Shown here: piece by piece, positions 52,914 through 62,427 of the stretch
Layout of the letters: each line of letters starts with the position of its first letter
Numbering within the stretch: the first letter of the stretch is position 1
Source: Anaerolineales bacterium
GTDB taxonomy: Bacteria; Chloroflexota; Anaerolineae; Anaerolineales; Villigracilaceae
Assembly (NCBI GenBank): GCA_016927315.1
Contig: JAFGMV010000095.1
Span: 1 to 64,000, forward strand
Direction of reading: 5' to 3'
DNA: 64,000 bases
Notes under the pieces: model-generated
What the model was told of the DNA's origin: nothing
What the model saw: only the letters and a program-made list of their open reading frames with translations
Database searches by the model: none
Position numbers and translations under genes: made by a program

Positions 52914-55073
52914 TTACTCCAACTCGATTTTTCCCTTAAGTAGTGTTCCTTCGTTTGAACTCGCTCCGGCCATTATTGTATAGGATCCCGGTTCCAGCTC
53001 CCATCTATTCCTGTCAGTGTTGAAAACCCTGAGTTCATCGATCCTTACCGGGATTTTAACTTCTACGGACTTTCCGGTGGGGATAAAGACCTTTTCGAAA
53101 CCCTTAAGTAGCTTATGGTGGCGTTCCACTTTTGATTTTTCCATCCCAGCATACACCTGCACGATCTCTTCCCCATCGACGGCGCCGTCGTTTGTGACGG
53201 TTACTGTGACCATAATATGGTCGTCTGATTTCTCAAGCTTTAATTCTTGATAGGTGTAGTGAGTATAACTGAGGCCGAATCCAAATGGATAGGCGGGTTT
53301 ATGGCCGTTTTTGTCAAGCAGTGTATATCCATGATAGAAATCGTATTGAATTTCCTTATCGGAACTGCTGAAATACGGCAAATGGCCGGTTTCCTGCGGG
53401 ATAGAGAAGGGCAGCTTGCCGCATGGATTGGCGTCTCCAAATAATATCCTTGCCAGGGCGTTCCCTCCTTCCATCCCTGAATACCAGCCGTACAAGATGG
53501 CCGGAACCCGTGCGGCCCAATCGTCGATCATGATCATGCTTCCACAAACCAGTACAACAATTGTGTTGGGGTTAAGCCCGCTGACAGCCTTGATCAATTC
53601 AATCTCTGCAGGTTTTAGCGACAAGCACTGGCGGTCGCCCCCGGCGTCTGCCTGCATTTTTTTGTTCCGCAGTCTGGATGCGATCTTCATCAACACTGTC
53701 TGGAACGGTTTCCCCATATTCTTGTAGCCTTTAATAACAGGTTTGAAGAATTCTTCCTGGCTTCCGGGCGAAATATATTCACCTTCATCGCTGAAATCGT
53801 TCCCGGCCACGATGATGATGCAGTCGACTTCCGGGGCCAGCTTTTTAGCCTGGTCGATCTGGTGCTCATCAAGATGGATGATTTCTGCCTCATCACCAAG
53901 GTAATGCTTCAGACCATCCAACGGGGTAACGACATAAGGCGGATAAACCTGGCTGGAACCATGGTCGCCTGTATTTTCCTGATTTGCCAGCCTGCCCAGG
54001 AGCAGGATTTTCCTGGTATGTTTATCCAGCGGCAGGGCGGCGTTTTCATTTTTGATCAGGACCATGGACTTTTCGGCGGCTTCCCTGGCCAGGGCGATGT
54101 GGTCCGGGTGGGTTACCAGCTCTCTGGAATACTCGAGTTTGTCTGGGCAGTTCTCGAAGACCAGCAGGGTCTTGACCACCCGCAGGACTGCCTGGTCTAC
54201 CAGGGTTTCATCGACGATGCCCGACTTAACAGCTTTCAGCAGTTTCTTTTGGTAGTGAATTGGCAGCGGCATTTCCACATCCAGTCCGGCTTCAATGGCT
54301 TTCTTTGTATTCCGGACCCCGAAGATGAAGTCGGAGATTGTGAAACCTTCAAACCCCCAATCATCCCTGAGAATTTCGGTCAGGAGGTGTTTGCTTTCAC
54401 AGGCCTGGTTCCCTTCATATAGATTGTAAGCGCCCATTATGGAGGCTGCACCGGCGTCGACCGCTTTCTTGAAGTGAGGCAGGTACACCTCACGCAATGA
54501 GCGTTCATCAACTTTGACATTTACAAAGAAACGGCTGTTTTCGATGTTATTCAGGGCATAGTGTTTGGCGCAGGCGATGACATTGTGTGCCTGGACGCTT
54601 TCGGTCAGTGCACTGCCCATCTCTCCCAGGAGATAGGGATCCTCGCTGTAGGTTTCCTGCGCCCGTCCCCAGGCCGGGTGACGCAGGATATTGATGCAAA
54701 CGCCGCCAAAATAATTGGCGCCCAGGGCGCGTGCTTCCTTGCCGATTACGTCGCCAATCTTTTTTTCGAGCACCCGGTCAAAACTGGCGCCGCGGGCCAT
54801 TGAAACCGGGAAGCAGGTGGCTTTTCCCATAACCACTCCCCTGGGTCCGTCTGTGAATTTGATGGGGGGGATTCCCAGTCGTTTCAGGCCGTTGGTCTTG
54901 ATCGGTTCCGGGTTGTAAAAGTTCCCATTAAAGCGAAGGCCATTGGTGAGCATCTCCCAGTTGCCGTTCAGGAGCCACACCTTTTCCTTCAAGGTCATCT
55001 GACCTAACAACTCGACAGCACGTTGTTCGATTTCGGGCGCGGATAATTTACATTCCTTTTCTTTCCTGAACAT
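52914..55073 (-). CDS. Family 3 glycoside hydrolase (beta-glucosidase type)
   Basis: The 719-aa product carries the GH3 plan. The N-terminal barrel has FTDGPRGVV, AKHYALN, and GFTISDF, whose Asp is the nucleophile. A second alpha/beta domain follows (from about 350), then a C-terminal fibronectin-III-like domain (from about 640). It would split beta-linked glucosides. There is no signal peptide, so substrates would have to enter the cell, which fits the adjacent MFS transporter. ATG 55073 follows AGGAGAG and overlaps the MFS gene by 26 nt. Confidence 0.93.
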   Translation of the reverse strand: MFRKEKECKLSAPEIEQRAVELLGQMTLKEKVWLLNGNWEMLTNGLRFNGNFYNPEPIKTNGLKRLGIPPIKFTDGPRGVVMGKATCFPVSMARGASFDRVLEKKIGDVIGKEARALGANYFGGVCINILRHPAWGRAQETYSEDPYLLGEMGSALTESVQAHNVIACAKHYALNNIENSRFFVNVKVDERSLREVYLPHFKKAVDAGAASIMGAYNLYEGNQACESKHLLTEILRDDWGFEGFTISDFIFGVRNTKKAIEAGLDVEMPLPIHYQKKLLKAVKSGIVDETLVDQAVLRVVKTLLVFENCPDKLEYSRELVTHPDHIALAREAAEKSMVLIKNENAALPLDKHTRKILLLGRLANQENTGDHGSSQVYPPYVVTPLDGLKHYLGDEAEIIHLDEHQIDQAKKLAPEVDCIIIVAGNDFSDEGEYISPGSQEEFFKPVIKGYKNMGKPFQTVLMKIASRLRNKKMQADAGGDRQCLSLKPAEIELIKAVSGLNPNTIVVLVCGSMIMIDDWAARVPAILYGWYSGMEGGNALARILFGDANPCGKLPFSIPQETGHLPYFSSSDKEIQYDFYHGYTLLDKNGHKPAYPFGFGLSYTHYTYQELKLEKSDDHIMVTVTVTNDGAVDGEEIVQVYAGMEKSKVERHHKLLKGFEKVFIPTGKSVEVKIPVRIDELRVFNTDRNRWELEPGSYTIMAGASSNEGTLLKGKIELE

Positions 55074-56331
55074 AGTTTTCTCTCCTGTGTGGTTCTTTCC
55101 CACGGTCAGACCAGTGCATGACCAGGTTGGATGATAACCCGAGCAGCGCAAATCCACTTACCAGCGGCAGGATCGTACCATTGTAACTCTGGCCGATAGC
55201 CATACCTAAAAGGGTGGATGCAAAGGTGGTCAGGGACCCAACCACGGCAGCGCCGATGCCGGCAATATGCCCGACAGGCTGCATGGCCAGTGAATTCAAG
55301 TTGCCAAACAGAATCCCGATACAGAAAAAAGATAACAGCAAAAAGGCCAGAAAAAGACCAAGCGGCGGTTTACTATTGTACAACAGTGATATCGGAATAA
55401 AAAGTACAGCCAAGACCACGATACTTCGAATTGCCCACCCTGACAGCTTCCTCATGCCGTACCGGATGACCAGGCTGGCATTCATGAACGAGGCTGCACC
55501 AATAGCAAGCGCCACCAGAGAAAAATAAATCGCAAAAAGTGCGCCGAGACCATAAATCCCCTGGAAAATTTGCCGGGCAGAATTGAGATACCCGAGGAAG
55601 GCGCCCGAGATCAATCCCGCAGCGCATGTATATCCTAGAGATACCCGGTTGAGTAATACTTCCTTGAAACCCTGTATGATCCTCCTGGCAGAGAAAGGTA
55701 TTCGCCTTTCTACCGGCAGCGTTTCAGGTTGACGGACAGCAAACCAGGTTACGGTCCCCAGAGCCAGGGCAAGCAGGACTGCGAAAATGCTCCGCCAGTG
55801 GGCGATCAATAGAATTCCCTGACCGAGGGATGGGGCAATCACCGGGACTAGGATGAAGACGGACATGATGAACGACATTACCCTGGCCATCTTGCGGCCT
55901 TCGTATTGGTCACGGATCAATGCAACAATAACACTGCGAGGTCCGGAAATTCCGACGCCCTGTAAAAATCTGCCGGCGAGCATAACAGGGAAATTCATGG
56001 CGAAGATGGACAGCAGGCAGCCAAAGATATAAAGAGCATAGCCGGCATAGATCGTCGGTTTGCGTCCGGTGCTGTCTGAAACCGGACCATAGAAAATCTG
56101 ACCGACGGAAAGGCCCAGGAAAAGAAAAGTGACCACCAGTTGGGTGGTGTTTTCCCGTTGGATATTCAGGTCTAAACCAATCTCCGATAGCGCTGGCAGC
56201 ATGGCATCTGTTGACAGAGCTGTCAATGCCATCATCATTGCCATCAAGGAGACGAACTCAATAAAGGAGAGAGCGTCGGTTTTGGTTGGTTGAGTTTTCA
56301 ATGCTGTTCCTGTTAGTTGCTTTGAGATCAA
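55048..56331 (-). CDS. MFS transporter (Bcr/CflA-type fold)
   Basis: The 427-aa protein has 12 hydrophobic segments. It starts with the drug-exporter-like pattern LSTDAMLPALSEIGLDL and the conserved GQIFYGPVSDSTGRKPTIY loop between helices 2 and 3, then GRFLQGVGISGPRSVIV. The sequence points to the Bcr/CflA group, but the operon context suggests sugar uptake or export. It is coupled by overlap to the IMPase gene upstream (4 nt) and the GH3 gene downstream. Confidence 0.88.
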   Translation of the reverse strand: MISKQLTGTALKTQPTKTDALSFIEFVSLMAMMMALTALSTDAMLPALSEIGLDLNIQRENTTQLVVTFLFLGLSVGQIFYGPVSDSTGRKPTIYAGYALYIFGCLLSIFAMNFPVMLAGRFLQGVGISGPRSVIVALIRDQYEGRKMARVMSFIMSVFILVPVIAPSLGQGILLIAHWRSIFAVLLALALGTVTWFAVRQPETLPVERRIPFSARRIIQGFKEVLLNRVSLGYTCAAGLISGAFLGYLNSARQIFQGIYGLGALFAIYFSLVALAIGAASFMNASLVIRYGMRKLSGWAIRSIVVLAVLFIPISLLYNSKPPLGLFLAFLLLSFFCIGILFGNLNSLAMQPVGHIAGIGAAVVGSLTTFASTLLGMAIGQSYNGTILPLVSGFALLGLSSNLVMHWSDRGKEPHRRENYVQERKGM

Positions 56332-57164
56332 TTATTCTCGAAATAAGCCAGAACGGACGGCTTCAGGGCTGCACTCGATGCCAGGGTGTACCTGGAGGCT
56401 GTGGTATGCTGGCTGCCATTAAAATCATAGACCTCTCCACCAGCTTCCCGCACGATCAAGACGCCTCCCTGAACATCCCACGCGCTGTTGGATGGGGTGA
56501 TACTGATGTCGGCGCGTCCACAAGCCACCCAGGCAAGCTGAAGGGCTGCCGTTCCGGGGATGCGAACCCGTAAAGCCCGGCTGGCGAAGTATTCCATAAA
56601 ATCGAAACGAAATTTATTCCTGGTCTGTGCGTTATTCCCAACTGCAAAGTCGCCGTAGGTGACAACTGCGTCGGACAGCTTTTGTGTACCTGATATTGAA
56701 ATCCTTTTTCCGTTCAGGTACGCTCCTGTTCCAAGGCCGGCTGTGTAGCGTTCCCCCAGGGCAGGGAATGAGATTCCAGCCAGGATTGGTATATCGCCCT
56801 GGATTAGGGCAACACTGGTTCCGTACAGCGGCAGTTGGCGGGCATAGTTTACAGTTCCATCGATTGGGTCGACCACCCAGAATACGCCTGGCTGTTCCTG
56901 GCTGCCGCTGCTCCAATCGAACTCTTCTCCCAAAACAGGTATGTCTGGGTCTATGGCAGCCAGCGCCGACTTTATCGCTTTTTCCACATCAAGGTCTACT
57001 TCAAGTGCGTAATCCCGGTCGCCTTTCTCGTGATAGTCATGGACGTCCGTCAATGCGTCCAACATCAGCTTATCGCTGGCGTCCAGAATTTCAGAGAGCT
57101 GTTCATGGTACGTATTGCCTGGGATTTCTGGCATCATAGCAGCAGTGCTCGCTTCATGCTCCAA
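56328..57164 (-). CDS. Inositol monophosphatase-family phosphatase
   Basis: The 278-aa product has the two metal motifs of the family: DPIDGTVNY in the centre and the WDVQGGVLIVREAGG block near the C-terminus, plus GEEFDW further upstream (first metal Glu). Family members act on inositol phosphate, fructose bisphosphate or PAP; which one is not decided. The start is uncertain (TTG 57164 or the ATG pair at 57137/57134). It is co-transcribed with the MFS and GH3 genes. Confidence 0.88.
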   Translation of the reverse strand: MEHEASTAAMMPEIPGNTYHEQLSEILDASDKLMLDALTDVHDYHEKGDRDYALEVDLDVEKAIKSALAAIDPDIPVLGEEFDWSSGSQEQPGVFWVVDPIDGTVNYARQLPLYGTSVALIQGDIPILAGISFPALGERYTAGLGTGAYLNGKRISISGTQKLSDAVVTYGDFAVGNNAQTRNKFRFDFMEYFASRALRVRIPGTAALQLAWVACGRADISITPSNSAWDVQGGVLIVREAGGEVYDFNGSQHTTASRYTLASSAALKPSVLAYFENN

Positions 57165-57210
57165 TTCCTTTTAAAAAATTCATCTTCCTGGGTTGGGAAT
57201 ATCTGGGACA

Positions 57211-57825
57211 CTATTTATCGCTGAAGGCCAGTTTCACGGCCAGAACTGCAAACAATACCGCGAATGAGCGCTGGAGGCGGCGGATGGCCGTTGGTGAATA
57301 GACCAGGTAGGCGCTGATGCTGTTGGCTAATAATCCGTAACAGGCAAAGATGACCAGGGTCATTGTCATGAAGATTGCACTTAACCAAAACATCTCCCAG
57401 GCCGGGGAGGCCGCCTGGGGTGATATGAACAGAGGCAGGAATGCAAAGAAGAACAGGGTCAGCTTGGGGTTCAATAAATTGATCAAGATACCCTTCAGGG
57501 CAATCTGAAGATGGTTATTCTTGTTTGCTGTCAGATCTAGTTTGAACGAACCGGTATTACGCCACATTGACCAGGCCAGATAAAGGAGGTAAAGGCTGCC
57601 GGCCAATTTCAGCGCCTGAAAAGCCACTGCGCTCATATGAAGGATTGCAGATAATCCCAGTATGCTGGCGGTCAGGTGTGGGATGATGCCTGCGGTACAC
57701 CCCAGGGCGGCTGCCAGACTGGCTTTCCAATGTTGTGAGAGCCCGGTTGAGACTGTGTAAAGAACGCCGGCCCCTGGAACTACAACCACGATCAGAGAAG
57801 TTAAAAGGAACTCGGTGGTAATCAT
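57211..57825 (-). CDS. LysE-family exporter
   Basis: ATG 57825 gives a 204-aa protein with six membrane segments. FLLTSLIVVVVPGAGVLYTVSTGL is the LysE opening (with the P-G-P region), and an NLLNPKLTLFFFAFLP block lies in the second half. These exporters move amino acids or small metabolites outward. The longer frame to 57894 is less likely. It lies 46 nt from the IMPase gene on the same strand. Confidence 0.85.
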   Translation of the reverse strand: MITTEFLLTSLIVVVVPGAGVLYTVSTGLSQHWKASLAAALGCTAGIIPHLTASILGLSAILHMSAVAFQALKLAGSLYLLYLAWSMWRNTGSFKLDLTANKNNHLQIALKGILINLLNPKLTLFFFAFLPLFISPQAASPAWEMFWLSAIFMTMTLVIFACYGLLANSISAYLVYSPTAIRRLQRSFAVLFAVLAVKLAFSDK

Positions 57826-57932
57826 CGTGAATCCTGGAATAATAAGTGGAATATTTGAATGAGAAAGCCTTTGTCTGGTAATGTTATCATACATCCTGAG
57901 GGAATAAAAATTATTTCCTTACTTGCCGGAGA

Positions 57933-59468
57933 TTATGATCTGAACGGTTGGTTGATCACTTCAAACTTAGCGTCCAATTCGGTTTCCAAAGCTTTTGCCA
58001 GCGAGCTGGGTGCAAGGTTGGCCAACTCTTCCGGATCATTGGCAAGATCATAAACCTCGATGGTTAAGTTTTTGTTGGGGAAATCATAATATTTAATGAT
58101 TTTATGGCTGCCTTTCCGCATTCCGAACGAGGTGGTTGACAGGGCGCCAAAGGCTGCTGCGCTTTTTGCGTCAATAAAGAAAACTGGTCGGTTTTCAGCC
58201 GCGTCTTCCCGCCAGCCGGGCAGAACCTGTCCCTGGCAGAATTCAGGAATGGGAAGCCCAGAGGCAGACAACAGGGTGGGGAGAATGTCAATATTGCTGG
58301 TCGGGGTATGATAATCTTGCCTGTGCTTTTGTCCGGGGGATGAAATCAACAATGGCACCCGCACGAGAGGTTCATACAGCATTGAAGTTGTGTGACCCAC
58401 TTCGCCGCGCTCAAATATTTCTCCGTGGTCCGAGGTAAGCACAATATAGTTGTTTTCCAGAATATTATTCGCTTCAAAGAAATCGAGTAACCGTCCGAAT
58501 TCAGTATCCACTGAATATACAAAGGCATCATAGAGCAGCCGGTCGTGATCCATCTCTTTATCATTTTTTTTGCTTGCCAGGGGATGCTGTTCTTTTCTAA
58601 TGGGAGTCCAGCCGTCCTGGAACAGTTCAACCGCGCCCTGGTAAGGTGTATAAGGGTAGTGGGGAGGAAAGATATGCAGATACTTCAGATCGTGAGCAGG
58701 GAAATTATCAAATATCGCCTTCAGCCCATCGAACAGTTCTTTCAGGTCGAAAACGCTGTGAGATTCTGATGTGATTTCTGGAATTCCAAATGGATATAAT
58801 GTTTGATTCCTGTTCCGGATATGTTCATTTTGTGCCTTGATAAATAAATTCCTGAATAACGATGTCAGGATAGAACCCGAAAGTGTTTTCTCTGATCGAA
58901 ATGCATAATTTTCGACCCCTTGGAAGGATATAATGGGGTCCCTGGAAAACAGGTCATTATAGGTTGTTGTATCGGTTAAATTGAAAACTTCAGCATCGAT
59001 GTGCTTATCGATCCAGGGGGTAAATTGGTAAAACAAAAGGTCAACCCAAGGATTCTGGGAAAAAACAAGCCGTGTTGATTGGTTAAATAAGCGAAAGATA
59101 TTATTGCTGACCTTCGGCGCCGCGATATGGCCTGAATAATGGAAAGCACGATGGCTCCATGGGTAACTGCCGCTCAGTAGCGAGGCGGTCCCTGGGGTTG
59201 TAAACGTTGCGGGAGAATAATTGGCATGATAGACATTGGCGCGCTGTGCGAAGCGTTCGATGTTAGGTGTGGTCTGGCGTGGATATCCATTCAGTGAGAA
59301 ATTGGCTGCAGAAAACGAATCGAAGACCAGTATGATAATGCCTGCTTTTTCCCGGTTGGCTGCCGGGGTTGATGGTTGGTATTGATTTTTCCGGAAAGGC
59401 AGTGCAGCCAGCGGTAAAATCGATAGAAGTTTGAAGAAATCACGTCGCGAGATGTGTTTTGACCGCAT
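57933..59468 (-). CDS. Sulfatase-fold enzyme, Tat-type signal, Thr in nucleophile position
   Basis: The 511-aa product starts with SRRDFFK, a twin-arginine signal, so it is probably exported folded. The alkaline-phosphatase/sulfatase core shows IIILVFDSFSAANFS with the first metal Asp, and LTSDHGEIFERGEVGHT with the second metal pair. The usual nucleophile site CxPSR is replaced by TFTTPGTASLLSG, so no formylglycine can form; a Thr may act as nucleophile, as in LtaS-like phosphotransferases. It is the third gene of a run with a membrane protein and a spermidine-synthase-like protein. Substrate is unknown. Confidence 0.8.
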   Translation of the reverse strand: MRSKHISRRDFFKLLSILPLAALPFRKNQYQPSTPAANREKAGIIILVFDSFSAANFSLNGYPRQTTPNIERFAQRANVYHANYSPATFTTPGTASLLSGSYPWSHRAFHYSGHIAAPKVSNNIFRLFNQSTRLVFSQNPWVDLLFYQFTPWIDKHIDAEVFNLTDTTTYNDLFSRDPIISFQGVENYAFRSEKTLSGSILTSLFRNLFIKAQNEHIRNRNQTLYPFGIPEITSESHSVFDLKELFDGLKAIFDNFPAHDLKYLHIFPPHYPYTPYQGAVELFQDGWTPIRKEQHPLASKKNDKEMDHDRLLYDAFVYSVDTEFGRLLDFFEANNILENNYIVLTSDHGEIFERGEVGHTTSMLYEPLVRVPLLISSPGQKHRQDYHTPTSNIDILPTLLSASGLPIPEFCQGQVLPGWREDAAENRPVFFIDAKSAAAFGALSTTSFGMRKGSHKIIKYYDFPNKNLTIEVYDLANDPEELANLAPSSLAKALETELDAKFEVINQPFRS

Positions 59469-59482
59469 CAGATACCCTTTAA

Positions 59483-60016
59483 TTACAGATTACGTATCAC
59501 AACTACCACGAGACTCACCAACCACAAAGGGACATAGATAAATGTAACAAGGCTGAGGCGCTTTGCGATTTTGGAGATCGTATGGTTGATTGATTCTGAT
59601 TGGATGGTAGCAAACACGGTAAAACCTGATAGCGCCATCAAAAAAAGAAATGCCAGAATTTCAATCGTGAGACCAGGTGAATATATGTTATATAATGCCT
59701 GCAGGATCAAGGTTGCGAAAAAAAGAATAAACACGACTATTGCCCCGATGGCGACCTTCTTGTTTTGGGTATATTTGGGGGGCAGGATTAGAATGACAAG
59801 GATCGCCAGGAGGGTAAAAAGTAAAACATCCAGCTGAACGATTGTTGACCCATAGCAAAAAACAGCAAATAGATCCGCCTGTGAAGTGTTCAAAATCAAC
59901 CCTGGTAAGAAATAAAGAAAAACAAAGATCGCCCAGGTATAGACAAGGAAACAAGCCACCGAGTAAATGTAGTAGAGTTCTTCTTTTTGCGGAAAGCGGT
60001 TTGCCAGATTACTCAC
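59483..60016 (-). CDS. Hypothetical membrane protein with about five helices
   Basis: The 177-aa product starts at GTG 60016, 1 nt after the stop of the upstream gene, and has about five hydrophobic segments with charged caps. I recognise no family. Tight spacing on both sides (1 nt and 14 nt) ties it to the spermidine-synthase-like and sulfatase-fold genes. Confidence 0.6.
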   Translation of the reverse strand: MSNLANRFPQKEELYYIYSVACFLVYTWAIFVFLYFLPGLILNTSQADLFAVFCYGSTIVQLDVLLFTLLAILVILILPPKYTQNKKVAIGAIVVFILFFATLILQALYNIYSPGLTIEILAFLFLMALSGFTVFATIQSESINHTISKIAKRLSLVTFIYVPLWLVSLVVVVIRNL

Positions 60017-60017
60017 A

Positions 60018-62219
60018 TTAATTTACCTGTACAGCTGCAGATGGTGATCTATTCGGTCTGGACAGCAGGGATAGGAAATAGAATCCAGCTACGATAAGCA
60101 GTAAGGTCTTTATTCCCAGAATGAACGTTATAGATTGGAACAAAGCCCCGGTCAGTGAGCCTGCAAAATTTGCTCCAAAGGCTTCATCCTTTGCATCAGA
60201 ATTTGCAAAGGAGCGTATGAATATTATCCCGCTGAAAAGCATTGGTAGTGTTGTCAATCCGCCGACAACAAGCGCCTTAAGAGTAAAGGGCAAGAAGGCA
60301 AATTCAGCTAAGTCTATAAAATACAGCGCCAGTGAGATGCCAATAACACCGACGTACGAGAATCCCATTGGGAGTTTCGGGAATGTGTATGCCAGCCAGT
60401 TGGCCAGAAGCGCCATGACCAAGACGCCAGAGATAATTATCGCATTCGTTTCCCATGTATTTCCCAATACGACAGAGGCTTTACTGATGTTTTGTACCTC
60501 CAGCAGCAGGAACGCAGCCCCCAGAAAGAAAAAATGCCAATGTGGTCGGCTCCACCGGGTGAATATGTTGGCGCCTTTCCATTTTATGTTACTGCGAATG
60601 AAGATCAGGATGAACAATCCAGTAAGTAAGTAGTAAAGTACAGGGATGCTTGGTTGTTCAAGATAGGTGTATGGCCAGTCATCAGTGGTTACCTTGGTGG
60701 TGTGCGAGAGCACCAGTGGTTCTTCTTTTTGCAGTTGATTGATATACGCTGCAAGGCGGGGATTATTTTTTATTTCTGCCTTGGCGGTTTCCAGGTCACC
60801 GGCGATGAACATAGCGCCTCCCCAGCCGTTATAGGAAAAAGGAATGACAAATGAAATCGGTTTTTCGCCAAAGGTTTCTTCCAGCACTCGGTCCATTCGA
60901 TCCGCTATAAAGGGTTTCTGGGCTTCAAAAGTAAGCACCATAATGCCGCCTTCTGCGAGCAGGGTTTTTGCCCGGGCAATACTTTCTTTAGTGTATACAT
61001 AATGATCCAGACGCGCATTTGTCATGGCAGTTGTAGTGTGCGAATCCAGTAAACCAAATGCAATGACATCAAATTTCTTGTCTGTGGTCGCAAAATAGGA
61101 CCGGGCATCATCATTTACGATTTCAACATTTGGCGAAGAGTACGGTTTTTCTGGGTGCAGCTCTTGTCCTATTTCAATGATAGCCGGGTCGATTTCAACC
61201 GCGACGATATTTTGAACAGCATGTCTAAGCCCGCCTGCTGCGTCATTTCCACAACCTGCGCCGACAATCAAGAAGGAGTGGGGATCGGGATGCAGAAGCA
61301 AGGGGATATCATATTGACTCAAACCGCGGATATCCTCGGGGAACTTATCCGGGTTTGCTTCCATAAAAGACTGGCTCAGGTCGCCTATCATTTGATAGCC
61401 GGTATTGTTGACAGCTACAAAATATTCTCCAACTGATCTAAATTCATCATCGGCGCGACTCTTTTCAACTGCCAGTTTCTGATAAGGGGACCAGGTGACG
61501 CTTAGTGCATTTGGCACCTGACCGGCGAACCAAGACAGCGCAATGATTATCAGGAGCAGGGCGAAATTCATCTTTTTGTCACGCTGCTGCCAGATGATGA
61601 AAATCAGCATCAACGCCCCAAAAAGGCAGAACCATGTGAACGGTGGTTGGTAAAAATAGCTGAGCAAGACAAATAACCAGGTGCCAACCAGGCTTCCGGC
61701 AATGTTCACTGAATATGCCCAGATCGTATTGGGATGTTCATCCATCAGGCGGGCCAGCAGGCGGCCGAATGGGACGAAAATATCAACAATAATTATTAAT
61801 AGTACATAGGTTAAGAGCAGGCCTGTAAATACCAAGATGATACTCAGAAAAAGATTTTCCGGTTCCATGGCTTCCCAGATTAGAAAATCGCCCGTTGCAC
61901 TCAGCAAACTGCTGATTAATCCCACCAGATGTCGACTGACCGGGATTGTCAGAATAATCAGGATAAGCCCTAAAGGAACCAGACTGTTTTTCAAGACGAT
62001 TGGCTGCCGGGACGTGAAGCAGCCAAGCCCAAGTCCAAGGAAGCAGGCTACCAGAACAGTGTTTTGAAGATAGGCGAATATCCGAACTTCTGTCCCAATC
62101 CAACGGATCAATAGCAATTCGAGGAATAAACCTGAAACGCTGATAAAGAAAATTGCCCAGGTGCGCTTTCCGGGTTCAAAAAATTTGTCCGTTCCTATGC
62201 TGTTATTGTATTCCGCCAT
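60018..62219 (-). CDS. Membrane-embedded spermidine-synthase-like protein
   Basis: The 733-aa protein has N-terminal membrane helices (about 20-240), a soluble Rossmann domain (about 310-520), and C-terminal membrane helices (about 530-730). The soluble part follows the spermidine synthase pattern: FLIVGAGCGNDAAGG, VAVEIDPAIIEIG, and VEIVNDDARSYF. Such fused proteins are widespread, but whether they make a polyamine is not established. ATG 62219 is preceded by AGGAGAACC; 62318 would add an unneeded N-terminus. It leads the trio with the hypothetical membrane protein and the sulfatase-fold gene, divergent from alaS. Confidence 0.8.
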   Translation of the reverse strand: MAEYNNSIGTDKFFEPGKRTWAIFFISVSGLFLELLLIRWIGTEVRIFAYLQNTVLVACFLGLGLGCFTSRQPIVLKNSLVPLGLILIILTIPVSRHLVGLISSLLSATGDFLIWEAMEPENLFLSIILVFTGLLLTYVLLIIIVDIFVPFGRLLARLMDEHPNTIWAYSVNIAGSLVGTWLFVLLSYFYQPPFTWFCLFGALMLIFIIWQQRDKKMNFALLLIIIALSWFAGQVPNALSVTWSPYQKLAVEKSRADDEFRSVGEYFVAVNNTGYQMIGDLSQSFMEANPDKFPEDIRGLSQYDIPLLLHPDPHSFLIVGAGCGNDAAGGLRHAVQNIVAVEIDPAIIEIGQELHPEKPYSSPNVEIVNDDARSYFATTDKKFDVIAFGLLDSHTTTAMTNARLDHYVYTKESIARAKTLLAEGGIMVLTFEAQKPFIADRMDRVLEETFGEKPISFVIPFSYNGWGGAMFIAGDLETAKAEIKNNPRLAAYINQLQKEEPLVLSHTTKVTTDDWPYTYLEQPSIPVLYYLLTGLFILIFIRSNIKWKGANIFTRWSRPHWHFFFLGAAFLLLEVQNISKASVVLGNTWETNAIIISGVLVMALLANWLAYTFPKLPMGFSYVGVIGISLALYFIDLAEFAFLPFTLKALVVGGLTTLPMLFSGIIFIRSFANSDAKDEAFGANFAGSLTGALFQSITFILGIKTLLLIVAGFYFLSLLSRPNRSPSAAVQVN

Positions 62220-62386
62220 TGGGGTTCTCCTATCCGAAAAGAAAGAGTTCGTTATGTTTCTTCTGGAAATAGATAACTTTCGATGTATTCTAGCTGGGTT
62301 TACCCCTTTTGGCAACATCCTGATCCTTACTGGTGGTACCGGTAGAAAGGCTCGTAGGTTCTGCGGTGTTCATCCCATAAGATTGG

Positions 62387-62392
62387 TATAAT
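62387..62392 (+). promoter_or_regulatory. Extended -10 promoter of alaS
   Basis: TGGTATAAT (62384-62392) carries the TGn extension of a strong -10. No good -35 is seen at the right distance. The leader to ATG 62428 includes TTTGGAGAATGC. Confidence 0.55.
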
Positions 62393-62427
62393 AGCCTCTT
62401 GAAATTATCAAATCCTTTGGAGAATGC

